From Acidaminococcaceae bacterium UBA2453 (GTDB taxonomy: Bacteria; Bacillota; Negativicutes; Acidaminococcales; Acidaminococcaceae), in assembly GCA_002342505.1 (NCBI GenBank), contig DDQB01000032.1, forward strand, positions 37,615 through 53,928: 16,314 nt of DNA, given 5' to 3'. Below, piece after piece: positions 8,542-15,611 of the stretch; position 1 is the first letter of the stretch; each line of letters starts with the position of its first letter. A program made the position numbers and the translations under genes. The notes under the pieces are model-generated. The model saw only the letters and a program-made list of their open reading frames with translations. It did no database searches and was not told where the DNA came from.

Positions 8542-9022
8542 CGAAGAACCTCCTTTTCACGATTGCCAGATTTACACGGGTGTGTTCGGGAAGGGTTTCC
8601 CCCCGGGCGATCAGCTGACCGTTCAGTTTGATGTCGCGGGTGGCAAAGTGTGAATTGATCCAGGTAAACTCATGAAATACCTGGTTGATATTACCCATAT
8701 AGATCATGCCGTTGTCAATCCAGACTTTGGTTCCCTTGTTCTCCGGAATCCCAGCCCCGAAAGCAGGGAAGGCAATTGTGTCCAGAATCAGGTCATGACT
8801 GGCATCGATATGGTAATACTCATGCCAGGGGATTTTCTCCCATGAATGAATCCAGCCAAAGAAAAGCTTGTCGCCTTCTTTGGCCGGAACTTCAACATAA
8901 ATCTCTTTCGTCTCGTAATCATAAATCCGGAGCACGGTCTGCGCCGAATATTCATTGAACACAAACAAAGAAGCGAGAACAAGAAAAAATACGGCAAAAA
9001 GTTTCAAGTATTTTTTCTTCAT
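8519..9022 (-). CDS. DUF1850 protein of a TAXI-TRAP operon
   Basis: 167-residue protein with an N-terminal membrane anchor or uncleaved signal (LKLFAVFFLVLASLFVF, residues 6-22) and an exported domain. The core FFGWIHSWEKIPWHEYYHID (about 54-73) followed by PAFGAG (about 87-92) matches the DUF1850 pattern of a GxxHS-type segment, a W/V-E-Y segment and a GAG turn. DUF1850 genes are repeatedly found between TAXI binding proteins and fused TRAP permeases, exactly the position seen here, so a role as an accessory of that transporter is likely, though I know of no defined biochemical function. It follows the TAXI gene after 113 nt and overlaps the permease start by 23 nt. Its own ribosome binding site is weak (AAAGG), and a hairpin sits just upstream (9038-9060). 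Confidence 0.85.
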   Translation of the reverse strand: MKKKYLKLFAVFFLVLASLFVFNEYSAQTVLRIYDYETKEIYVEVPAKEGDKLFFGWIHSWEKIPWHEYYHIDASHDLILDTIAFPAFGAGIPENKGTKVWIDNGMIYMGNINQVFHEFTWINSHFATRDIKLNGQLIARGETLPEHTRVNLAIVKRRFFDGRKKHS

Positions 9023-9037
9023 TATTGTAATGCCTTT

Positions 9038-9060
9038 ACTGCCGCTCCAATGCGGTCAGT
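9038..9060 (-). other. Hairpin in the leader of the DUF1850 gene
   Basis: ACTG-CCGC (9038-9045) pairs with GCGG-CAGT (9052-9060, one bulged T at 9056) around a 6-nt loop. On the minus-strand mRNA it ends 15 nt before the DUF1850 ATG, close to the weak ribosome binding site, so it could limit translation or protect a 5' end after processing. There is no T tract on the minus strand. Confidence 0.55.
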
Positions 9061-9096
9061 GCTAGTCAGTTTTTTACAGGACAAATCCTTTTGCGG

Positions 9097-9129
9097 AACA
9101 GGAAAGCATTTCGCTTTCCTGTTTTTTTT
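9097..9129 (+). terminator. Hairpin after the TAXI gene, with a terminator T tract only on the plus strand
   Basis: A perfect 11-bp stem (AACAGGAAAGC 9097-9107, GCTTTCCTGTT 9113-9123) with a 5-nt loop runs into eight T residues on the plus strand, which is a textbook terminator for plus-strand transcripts. Both flanking genes are on the minus strand, where the stem is followed by CCGCAAAAGG and not a T tract. In the operon mRNA it would therefore be a stable stem at the 3' side of the TAXI message rather than a strong terminator. Confidence 0.7.
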
Positions 9130-9135
9130 GCAACA

Positions 9136-10173
9136 TTATTTCAGGATGCCTTTATCCTTGTAGAATTTTTCTGCGCCCGGATGCAGCTGAACAGAGGTGC
9201 CTTTGATGCCGCGCAGCGCGGTATCCAGTTTGATCTCCCGTTTTGCGGTTGCATGGGATGCGCCGATGGTAGCCAGACCTTTTTCAGAGTAGAAGCCGTC
9301 CAGCAGATCGTATACAACATTGTCCGGTAACTTCTTGGATACCAGCATGATGTTCATAACGGCTGCGGTGGTGGTGTCTGCGTCCGTGCCATAGGTTGCT
9401 TTCGGGATCTTCCATTCAACATAGAACGGATATTTTTTTGTCAGGTTCTTCAACGCATCGCCTTCTACCGGTACGAACACGATCTTCTTAGTGGTGCCCA
9501 GTTCTTTGATGGTAGCGTTGCCCAGACCGGAGGTAACGAATGCCACATCGCACTGGCCGTTCTTCATCTGGTCGATAGCTTCGCCGTAAGACAGGTAGTC
9601 AACTTTGGCGTCTTTATAGGTCATGCCGTTTGCCTCAAAGATCATGCGGGCATTCAGTTCTACGCCGGAGTTGGGAGCGCCAACGCCAACGCGTTTGCCT
9701 TTAATGTCTTTGAAAGTTTTAATGCCGGAGTCAGAGGTAGTAACGATCTGTACTACGTTCGGCCACAGGCCCATCATGGCGCGCAGGTCGGTCGCTTTGG
9801 GTTTGCCTTCATAAGCGCCGAAACCTTCTACTGCCTGGATAACGGAGTCGGACATGGCAATGGCCAGTTCGCCCTTTCCGGTCAGGATGGCGTTGATATT
9901 TTCGCCGGTAGCGCCGGTCGCCGTCGCACTGGTCTTATATCCCATTTCACCGACAACCTTGGAGAAAGCACCGCCAATCGGGAAGTAAATACCGCTGGTA
10001 GGACCGGTCAGCACGGTGATAAATTCTTTGCTGCGATCAACCTTGGCAGTGGCGGTAGCAGCCGGTTTCGCTCCGTCTTTCGGGGCGTCCGCTTTTTTGT
10101 CCCCTCCTCCGCAGGCTGCGACACTCAGAGCCAGAGCCGCGACCATTGCAGCGCTTACAAATTTTTTCATCAT
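9136..10173 (-). CDS. TAXI-family TRAP transporter solute-binding lipoprotein
   Basis: Periplasmic, membrane-anchored substrate-binding subunit of a TRAP transporter of the TAXI family. I place the start at the first ATG of an ATG-ATG pair (10171-10173), where an AGGGGGAA site lies about 8 nt upstream; an in-frame ATG at 10257 would add 28 residues ahead of the signal peptide and is unlikely. The 345-residue product begins MMKKFVSAAMVAALALSVAAC, a lipoprotein signal with Cys21 as the mature N terminus, then a Lys/Ala/Asp linker. Family landmarks follow: LTGPTSGIYFPIGGAFSKV, a GENINAILTGKGELAIAMSD segment, IKGKRVGVGAPNSGVELNA, the QMKNGQCDVAFVTSGLG segment, and the C-terminal VQLHPGAEKFYKDKG typical of TAXI proteins. 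It is the first gene of a minus-strand operon with DUF1850 and the fused permease. Ligand unknown. Confidence 0.95.
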   Translation of the reverse strand: MMKKFVSAAMVAALALSVAACGGGDKKADAPKDGAKPAATATAKVDRSKEFITVLTGPTSGIYFPIGGAFSKVVGEMGYKTSATATGATGENINAILTGKGELAIAMSDSVIQAVEGFGAYEGKPKATDLRAMMGLWPNVVQIVTTSDSGIKTFKDIKGKRVGVGAPNSGVELNARMIFEANGMTYKDAKVDYLSYGEAIDQMKNGQCDVAFVTSGLGNATIKELGTTKKIVFVPVEGDALKNLTKKYPFYVEWKIPKATYGTDADTTTAAVMNIMLVSKKLPDNVVYDLLDGFYSEKGLATIGASHATAKREIKLDTALRGIKGTSVQLHPGAEKFYKDKGILK

Positions 10174-10269
10174 AACTTTCTTCCCCCTTTTACATCGCTG
10201 TGACGGTAAAGAACCACAGTCGCACTGCGCTTCTGTCCGCAATTTTACGCACAGCATATTACTGTATAA

Positions 10270-10278
10270 ATTATATCA
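10270..10278 (-). promoter_or_regulatory. Extended -10 promoter for the TAXI-TRAP operon
   Basis: On the minus strand the sequence reads TGATATAAT, a perfect TATAAT with the TG extension. The -35 position (10293-10298, TACAAA) is a poor match. The leader to the TAXI ATG would be about 90 nt. Confidence 0.6.
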
Positions 10279-10470
10279 CAAGTATCTTTCCTTTTGTAGA
10301 ACTAACCATGTTTTTTTTATGTAATTGCACTAAAAATCCCTGCTTTGATAAACTTTTGTCAAAGATGAAACAGAAAGTATCAGCGTTTCCTTAAATGTGT
10401 CTTTTGCATTATATTTTTTAAAATAGAACGCACTTAGGCATTTTTATTATGGCGTTACCGGAACATCCTG

Positions 10471-10479
10471 TGATACAAT
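10471..10479 (+). promoter_or_regulatory. Extended -10 promoter for the lipoprotein-CGGC-symporter genes
   Basis: TGATACAAT, that is TACAAT (10474-10479) with the TG extension. No good -35 is visible at 16-18 nt (GGCGTT at 10451-10456). The expected transcript starts about 45 nt before the lipoprotein ATG. Confidence 0.5.
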
Positions 10480-10532
10480 AATAGGAACAAACGACAGATC
10501 ATCATTTCATATCCGGGAGGTGACAGAATCTC

Positions 10533-11390
10533 ATGAAACTCAATCGGGTTATGAAGCATTCGGTTCGGCTTATTTCTATCGGCCTGTTAACCTTGTTCTT
10601 TTTTGGCTGTAACGGAGGGGCGCAGGAAAAACCAGTTGTGATTGATTATGCTGCACAGCCGGAAGAATTTGTAGTAAGGCTGGAACCGAATAAACGCTAT
10701 ACCATTGTGCGGGGACAGGAACAGTTTCCCTTTTCCCTTACGCTGAAAAAAGGGCTGGCCGGAGACTACGGCAAAAGCCGCCTGATCTGGAATAAAATTG
10801 ACCGGGAAGCTGACATGTTGCGGGCGCAATACCGCGTCCCGTATCTGATTCGTGCCAATGGGAAAGACTATCTGTACATTTACGGCGATCAATACGGCGA
10901 CCTGAACTTCCTGGAACTTGGAGAAAAATATGTTGCCGCTTCAGACAATACCATGCTTCATTTTTATGAAGAACCCAAAGACCCGAAGCAGCTTCCGGTA
11001 CGAATCGGCATCCATGTGCTGGGACCAGCGGCCGCGGAACTGCGGTATCACGTAGGGAAACGGGGGGCTCCCGCGCCTAACGACCCGGAAGGGTACCGGT
11101 ATTGCACGGCAGCCGATGCAAAACAGAAGTTTGTTACCACAAAAGCCAGCACGGTGCTTTTGTTTGCCGGCAGAAACGCCAGAGAAGAAGAAGGGAAGAA
11201 AGTTATTCTTCCTGCGGGCAGCATGTTTACGAGGCTTCGCTGCAGCGGACGGGAAAACACGGATCTGCTGCTGGAAGACGGTCGCGTCTTCAGGGTGAAG
11301 GAACGTTACCTGTTCGGCGAACCGGAAGCCGTCATGGACGTACGGGATCTTGCGGACAATAAATTTGAATATAAGAAAGTGGAGGGGTAA
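10533..11390 (+). CDS. Lipoprotein of unknown function
   Basis: 285-residue secreted protein that I do not recognise as a family. The N terminus has basic residues, a hydrophobic stretch (LISIGLLTLFFFG, residues 13-25) and Cys26 in FFGC, a plausible though not ideal lipobox because position -3 is Phe; the mature start CNGGAQ is typical of lipoproteins. The rest is soluble and rich in beta-type sequence: VVRLEPNKRYTIVRG, a Tyr-rich stretch YLYIYGDQYGDLNFLELGEKYV (about 112-133), and two C-terminal segments that look like a small barrel repeat, LLFAGRNAREEEGKKVILPAGS and RCSGRENTDLLLEDGRVF. The GGAGGTGA site at 10517-10524 fixes the start. Its stop is only 2 nt before the CGGC gene, whose ribosome binding site (GGAGGGG, 11381-11387) overlaps this gene's end, so the two are co-translated. 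Confidence 0.8.
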   Translation: MKLNRVMKHSVRLISIGLLTLFFFGCNGGAQEKPVVIDYAAQPEEFVVRLEPNKRYTIVRGQEQFPFSLTLKKGLAGDYGKSRLIWNKIDREADMLRAQYRVPYLIRANGKDYLYIYGDQYGDLNFLELGEKYVAASDNTMLHFYEEPKDPKQLPVRIGIHVLGPAAAELRYHVGKRGAPAPNDPEGYRYCTAADAKQKFVTTKASTVLLFAGRNAREEEGKKVILPAGSMFTRLRCSGRENTDLLLEDGRVFRVKERYLFGEPEAVMDVRDLADNKFEYKKVEG

Positions 11391-11392
11391 CC

Positions 11393-11800
11393 ATGTCAAA
11401 ATTGGTTGTCATCGTCCAGTGCGAACTGGTGACCCGGCGCTGTTCCGGATATAATTGCATGAAAGCGTTTACCCAACGCAGCGGGAAGATGGAAGCTTAT
11501 CCGGCAGACACCCGCTATATGGCTATTAACTGCGGCGGTTGCTGCGGCGCTGGGATTGACGTAAAAATTGAAAATCTGGAAAAGCGGCTGGCAGCGAATG
11601 ACGAAAAGAAAGAGGACGTCGTCATTCATCTTTCCACTTGCATCTGTACGGAGAATCATCACCGGCTGCCCTGTCCCTTTAAAAATTACCTGAAGAAGAC
11701 CATAGAACGAAGGGGATTTTCTGTGATTGAAGGGACTTATATTTCCAAAACGGCGACCCAGCGACGGGCAGAAGGTATTTACCAGGCCTGGAAAGAATGA
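11393..11800 (+). CDS. CGGC-domain cysteine-rich protein
   Basis: 135-residue cytoplasmic protein of the CGGC domain family (Pfam CGGC), named for the motif seen here as NCGGCCGAG (Cys47, Cys50, Cys51). Nine cysteines lie in the first 94 residues: 10, 17, 22, 47, 50, 51, 83, 85 and 94, the last three in LSTCICTENHHRLPCPF. This pattern points to metal or iron-sulfur binding, or redox chemistry; I know of no established function for the family. The N terminus (KLVVIVQCE) starts a Rossmann-like beta strand and there is no signal peptide. It begins 2 nt after the lipoprotein stop with a GGAGGGG site, and the symporter gene follows after 83 nt with no terminator. A functional link to the lipoprotein is suggested by coupling only. 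Confidence 0.88.
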   Translation: MSKLVVIVQCELVTRRCSGYNCMKAFTQRSGKMEAYPADTRYMAINCGGCCGAGIDVKIENLEKRLAANDEKKEDVVIHLSTCICTENHHRLPCPFKNYLKKTIERRGFSVIEGTYISKTATQRRAEGIYQAWKE

Positions 11801-11832
11801 ATATTGTGATTCGCAACAGAATTTTGTTTGAA

Positions 11833-11857
11833 AGCGGCGCGAATGTTTTGCACCGCT
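11833..11857 (+). other. Small hairpin in the CGGC-symporter spacer
   Basis: AGCGGCGC (11833-11840) can pair with GCACCGCT (11850-11857) with one C-A mismatch and a 9-nt loop. It is followed by AAAAAATT, not a T tract, so it is not a terminator. It ends 12 nt before the symporter ribosome binding site (GGGAGG, 11870-11875). Confidence 0.35.
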
Positions 11858-11883
11858 AAAAAATTAAACGGGAGGCCTTTCCT

Positions 11884-13260
11884 TTGCAATTAGATATTTC
11901 TTTTCTCCATATGATTATTATGCTGCTGACAATTGCTGTTGTAATTTTCGGCGGCATTTATGCTGCCGGGGCGGTAAAAAGCGCGGAAGGGTACAGTCTG
12001 GGCGGACGTTCTGCCGGATTCCATTTAGTAGCCGGCAGCATTGCCGGAACTGTCATCGGGGGCGGCGCCACTGTAGGTACGGCGCAGATGGCGTCGACGG
12101 TAGGCCTTTCAGCCTGGTGGTTTACGCTGGCCAGCGGAATCACTTTTATCGTCATGGGCTTTTTGTACGCTCGCCCGTTGCGTAAAACGGGATTAGAAAC
12201 CATTTCCCAGTACCTTGTGCTGAACTACGGCAAGACAACCGGTTCCATTGCCAGCTGGGTGACAACGATTGGTATTTTTTTCAGCGTCGTGTCCAGCTGC
12301 CTGCCGGGAATCGGAATCATCTGCGCAGTCTTTGGCGTATCCATGTGGACGGCAGCGCTGATTTTAATTTTGCTGGTTGCCTGTTATGTATTTTTCGGCG
12401 GTATGAAAAGCGCAGGGGTGGGCGGCATCCTGAAAATGATCATTCTCTTTGCCAGCCTTTTTCTGGCAGGCGGATCCGCATTTTGGGCAATCCATACAGA
12501 TCCGGCGATCGGTGCGGCGCTTCCTGATTTTCCCTGGTTCAGCCTGGTGGGGAACGGGACCGGTAATGCGGCGTCGAACCTGCTTTCTGTTTTTGTAGGG
12601 ATAATCTGTACCCAGACTTATATCCAGGCGCTGTTTTCCGCCAAAGATCCGCAAACGGCTGCTTACGGTGCCTTTGCCGCCGCGCTGGTTGCGATTCCGG
12701 TAGGCCTGCCCTGCGCCATGATAGGTATGTATATGCACGTGGCGGAACCGGATGTGCTTCCGTTGCTGGTGCTTCCGACCTACCTGCTGCATCATCAGCC
12801 GGCCCTGATCGGGGGCATGGCAATGGGAGGCATCATCATCTCCCTGATCAGTTCCATCGGCGGGCAGTCCTTAGGCATGGGAACCATTATTTCCAAAGAT
12901 ATTCTGGCGCCGCTGTTGGAGATAAAAAAAGACAGCACGTTGCTGAAACTGAATCGTTTCACTGTTGTGCTGATCATGGTCATCGGCTGTGTATTTTCCA
13001 TTATCTATAAAGATACGCAGATCCTGTTCTGGAATTATCTTTCCATGGGACTTCGGGGCGGCGGCATCTTCCTGCCGTTGACGCTGGCCGTCTTCAGACC
13101 GAAATGTGTCAGTGGGAAATGGGTGATTCTTTCCATGGCGGCAAGCACACTGGTCGCTATTGCCGCAACCATTTTGCAGACGCCGGTGAAGCCCATGTTC
13201 CTTGCGGTGGCGGTAAGTTTTCTTCTGTTGCTGCCAGGAATGTTTGGGAGAAAAGAATAA
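11884..13260 (+). CDS. Sodium:solute symporter family protein
   Basis: Inner-membrane secondary transporter of the SSS family (LeuT fold), normally driven by sodium. The 458-residue protein has about 12-13 hydrophobic segments, starting with a helix at about 10-31. Family marks are the YSLGGRSAGFHL segment (about 37-48) after TM1, GGGATVGTAQMASTVG (about 59-74), QTYIQALFSAKDPQTA in the middle, and SLISSIGGQSLGMGTIISKDI (about 320-340), where Ser323-Ser324 sit where the Na2-site serines of TM8 occur in SSS proteins. The start is TTG at 11884: GGGAGG at 11870-11875 is 8 nt upstream, and no ATG lies in frame before the first helix. The solute cannot be assigned; it is shorter than the proline and pantothenate permeases I would compare it with. 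It probably shares a transcript with the two genes upstream. Confidence 0.9.
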   Translation: MQLDISFLHMIIMLLTIAVVIFGGIYAAGAVKSAEGYSLGGRSAGFHLVAGSIAGTVIGGGATVGTAQMASTVGLSAWWFTLASGITFIVMGFLYARPLRKTGLETISQYLVLNYGKTTGSIASWVTTIGIFFSVVSSCLPGIGIICAVFGVSMWTAALILILLVACYVFFGGMKSAGVGGILKMIILFASLFLAGGSAFWAIHTDPAIGAALPDFPWFSLVGNGTGNAASNLLSVFVGIICTQTYIQALFSAKDPQTAAYGAFAAALVAIPVGLPCAMIGMYMHVAEPDVLPLLVLPTYLLHHQPALIGGMAMGGIIISLISSIGGQSLGMGTIISKDILAPLLEIKKDSTLLKLNRFTVVLIMVIGCVFSIIYKDTQILFWNYLSMGLRGGGIFLPLTLAVFRPKCVSGKWVILSMAASTLVAIAATILQTPVKPMFLAVAVSFLLLLPGMFGRKE

Positions 13261-13300
13261 AGAAAAGCATTAAAATGAATGATGGAATACAGAAAGTGAA

Positions 13301-13321
13301 GAAATAGCTTGGCGCTATTTC
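13301..13321 (+). other. Hairpin between symporter and DUF2325 genes
   Basis: A perfect 8-bp stem, GAAATAGC (13301-13308) with GCTATTTC (13314-13321), and a 5-nt loop TTGGC. No T tract follows (GATACGCAC), so it is not an intrinsic terminator. It lies about 30 nt before the AGGAGG of the next gene and could be a leader or processing structure. Confidence 0.45.
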
Positions 13322-13373
13322 GATACGCACAAAAAAGAAAAAAGATTTTGAGGAGGCAAATCATTACTGCATT

Positions 13374-15611
13374 ATGAAAAACGATTTAGATGAAATATTG
13401 GTCGTTCCGGATCTTAGCACGCCGACAAAGAAACGCCGGTATGTGGAAAAAACCTGCCGGGAGTTTGCGAGCCATGCAAGCCAGAGGTATGACTTGATTG
13501 GAAACTCCTATTTAAATGGCATTTACGGTAAAAGAAGAAAGCATGCAGTCTTGCATTCACTGGAGCGGGCGGAGAGGGAGTTTGCGTCTTTTGGCCTGCG
13601 TTCGGTGGCGGAAAGTTTTACGCATCATGAGCTGAATCCTGTCAACAACTACAATGAAATAGACTTCATGCAGGATATCCGCGTCGGCGCCGCGCTGTGG
13701 ATGCTGGATCGGCTGCGGGCGGCGGGAAAGTTGCAAGAAGCAATAGAATTGTTACAAGCAGCGGATTATGAAATTGATTTTGAAATTGCCGCCGTGCCGC
13801 CGGATTTTCATCATTCCTGTTATGACAACGAACTGATTGAAGCTGTTGTCAATGCCATTATGAAACGGTATAAAACGCCGGCTATTATTACAGAGGAAAA
13901 CGCCAGAGGCGTGGCGCCGACGGGGCGCTATTGCCGGTTGATTGCCCTCATTCCGGAAGAAGAAGTCAAAAAGGCAGACGCAACCTTCAAAGCAAAAGTC
14001 TGGGAACTGGCTGAGCGAAATATGAAAGGGCAGGGCTGTCTCGACAGGGAACTGATGCGCACCGCGGGGCAACTGAAAGATGCGGTTCTTGGCGCCAGGG
14101 CGTTATTCTCTTCCACAGAAGGCAAAGAGTCGCATGCTCCTGCTGCAGGCCCCCTTGCGAAATCTCCGTTGGACGGCGTCAACTTTAACAATCCTAATAC
14201 CATGAAGAAGCTCCTGTGGGGCGAGCCGGTGATTGACGATGAAAACTGGTTTGAACAGCCGGGACCTTTCTTCGATTCTCCAACGCGGACTCTGGCAAGA
14301 GAAGGGCAAAACGTTGTTTCCCGTATTCGGAAATATACGAATGACTTTGATCTTTTGATCCGGATGGATGAAAAAGAAATTTTAGAAGAGACCGGAAGTC
14401 GTGAAATGACGGACGCGCTGGCCAACTTTATGGTGGAAGATCCTTTTGAGATTTGTTTTGCGTTGATCCATTTAATTGACAGCGGGGATGACGCGCCATG
14501 GCTGATGCGTTCCGGTTCGTCCCTGGTCTTTTTTGCCCAGCAGATGCTTCCCTGGTATATTGACTGGAATGAGTGGACTGACGAACAGTTTGAAGCATGG
14601 TTAGACGGCCTGGAATATAATTGCAACGGATGGATGGAAAAAGAAACGCCGCCTGAGAAAATTGATTATTACCATGAAAAACATAAGGGCCTGAACCTGG
14701 CGCAAGTTGTTTACCGTCTCTGCCGCTACGTTCCGCCGGTGGGGCTGCATCCCTTTGAAACAGAAAGAGAGCAGATGATCGAAGACGGCATGGAAGAGGC
14801 CAAAGCCTGCAAGCTTTCAGATATGGCGGAGCTTATGTTTTTGCATTCGTTCCAGGCAAAACTGTATCGGCGCCCGCGGCATTACGATTCTAAAGAAGAG
14901 GAAGAGGCAGAAAAAGCGAAACTGGAAAAGGAACAGGAAAGCCTTACTCATGCGATAGACAGCCTGAAAAAAGAGATTGCCAAATACGGGCAACAAGGCG
15001 AGGCAGACGTAACACAGGAAGACGTAACGCGGGAATATGAAAATGATGAAAGCGAAAGGGAAGAAGAATCCGATATTGATATCGATTTGCAAAAGACGAA
15101 GACCGAACTGGACGCAGCTAAAAAACAAATAAAAAAACTGCGGGAAGAATTGGCTGAGACCCAGCGCGATGCAGCTCGCAGGCAGGCTGAAGCGGAACGG
15201 GAATTGAAACACTTCCGGATGGAGCACAGGGAGCTGGCAGACTTACGGGAATTATTATTTAACAGGCAGGAGATTCCGTCCAGCGAAGAAAAAACTGAAA
15301 GCCATATTGCCTATCCCTATCAAACGCGACGCCGCACCGTTGTGTTCGGCGGGCACGAAAGCTTCCTTAAGGTGATTAAGCCCATGCTGCCAACGGTTCG
15401 TTTTGTGGATGTAGAAAACGCGGCGTTCAATCAGCAGATCATCCGTCATGCGGATGTGGTCTGGATCCAGAACAACTGTATTTCCCATACGCAATATTGG
15501 AGCGTGGTCAACCGCTGCAAACTGGCGGGCGTGCAGCTGCGTTATTTTGCTTTTGCCAGCGCGGAAAAGTGCGCGGAACAACTGGCGCTGGAGGATCAAA
15601 AAGAAAGATGA
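13374..15611 (+). CDS. Large coiled-coil protein with C-terminal DUF2325 domain
   Basis: 745-residue cytoplasmic protein, no signal peptide or membrane helix. Residues 1-500 match no family I recognise: a basic start (TPTKKRRYVEK), then mostly helical, Trp/Tyr-rich sequence, with WIDNEWTD-like aromatic and acidic stretches around 395-430. Residues about 507-538 and 572-628 are coiled coil (for example KKQIKKLREELAETQRDA), separated by a very acidic linker (EYENDESEREEESDIDID). The C-terminal 90 residues carry DUF2325: TVVFGGHESFLKVIKPMLP with GGHE at 659-662, then ADVVWIQNNCISH with NCISH at 701-705. That domain is usually a short stand-alone protein of unknown function; its GGHE and N-C-x-S-H residues are its most conserved ones. 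The ATG is 17 nt from the only good ribosome site (AGGAGG, 13351-13356), unusually far, and no closer in-frame ATG/GTG/TTG exists. No terminator directly follows. Confidence 0.85.
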   Translation: MKNDLDEILVVPDLSTPTKKRRYVEKTCREFASHASQRYDLIGNSYLNGIYGKRRKHAVLHSLERAEREFASFGLRSVAESFTHHELNPVNNYNEIDFMQDIRVGAALWMLDRLRAAGKLQEAIELLQAADYEIDFEIAAVPPDFHHSCYDNELIEAVVNAIMKRYKTPAIITEENARGVAPTGRYCRLIALIPEEEVKKADATFKAKVWELAERNMKGQGCLDRELMRTAGQLKDAVLGARALFSSTEGKESHAPAAGPLAKSPLDGVNFNNPNTMKKLLWGEPVIDDENWFEQPGPFFDSPTRTLAREGQNVVSRIRKYTNDFDLLIRMDEKEILEETGSREMTDALANFMVEDPFEICFALIHLIDSGDDAPWLMRSGSSLVFFAQQMLPWYIDWNEWTDEQFEAWLDGLEYNCNGWMEKETPPEKIDYYHEKHKGLNLAQVVYRLCRYVPPVGLHPFETEREQMIEDGMEEAKACKLSDMAELMFLHSFQAKLYRRPRHYDSKEEEEAEKAKLEKEQESLTHAIDSLKKEIAKYGQQGEADVTQEDVTREYENDESEREEESDIDIDLQKTKTELDAAKKQIKKLREELAETQRDAARRQAEAERELKHFRMEHRELADLRELLFNRQEIPSSEEKTESHIAYPYQTRRRTVVFGGHESFLKVIKPMLPTVRFVDVENAAFNQQIIRHADVVWIQNNCISHTQYWSVVNRCKLAGVQLRYFAFASAEKCAEQLALEDQKER

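Larger units (their letters stand above)
10174..10532. promoter_or_regulatory. Divergent intergenic region between the TAXI-TRAP and lipoprotein operons
   Basis: 359 nt without a gene. It holds one extended -10 promoter on each strand (annotated separately), leader sequences for both operons, and an AT-rich centre. A dyad CTTTGA (10343-10348) / TCAAAG (10359-10364) lies between the two promoters and could be an operator, although dyads this short are common in AT-rich DNA. No regulator gene adjoins. Confidence 0.5.

Noticed and set aside
10174..10257. N-terminal extension of the TAXI protein to the ATG at 10257
   Set aside because: It would put 28 residues ahead of a clear lipoprotein signal peptide; the ATG at 10171-10173 has an AGGGGGAA site at proper distance.
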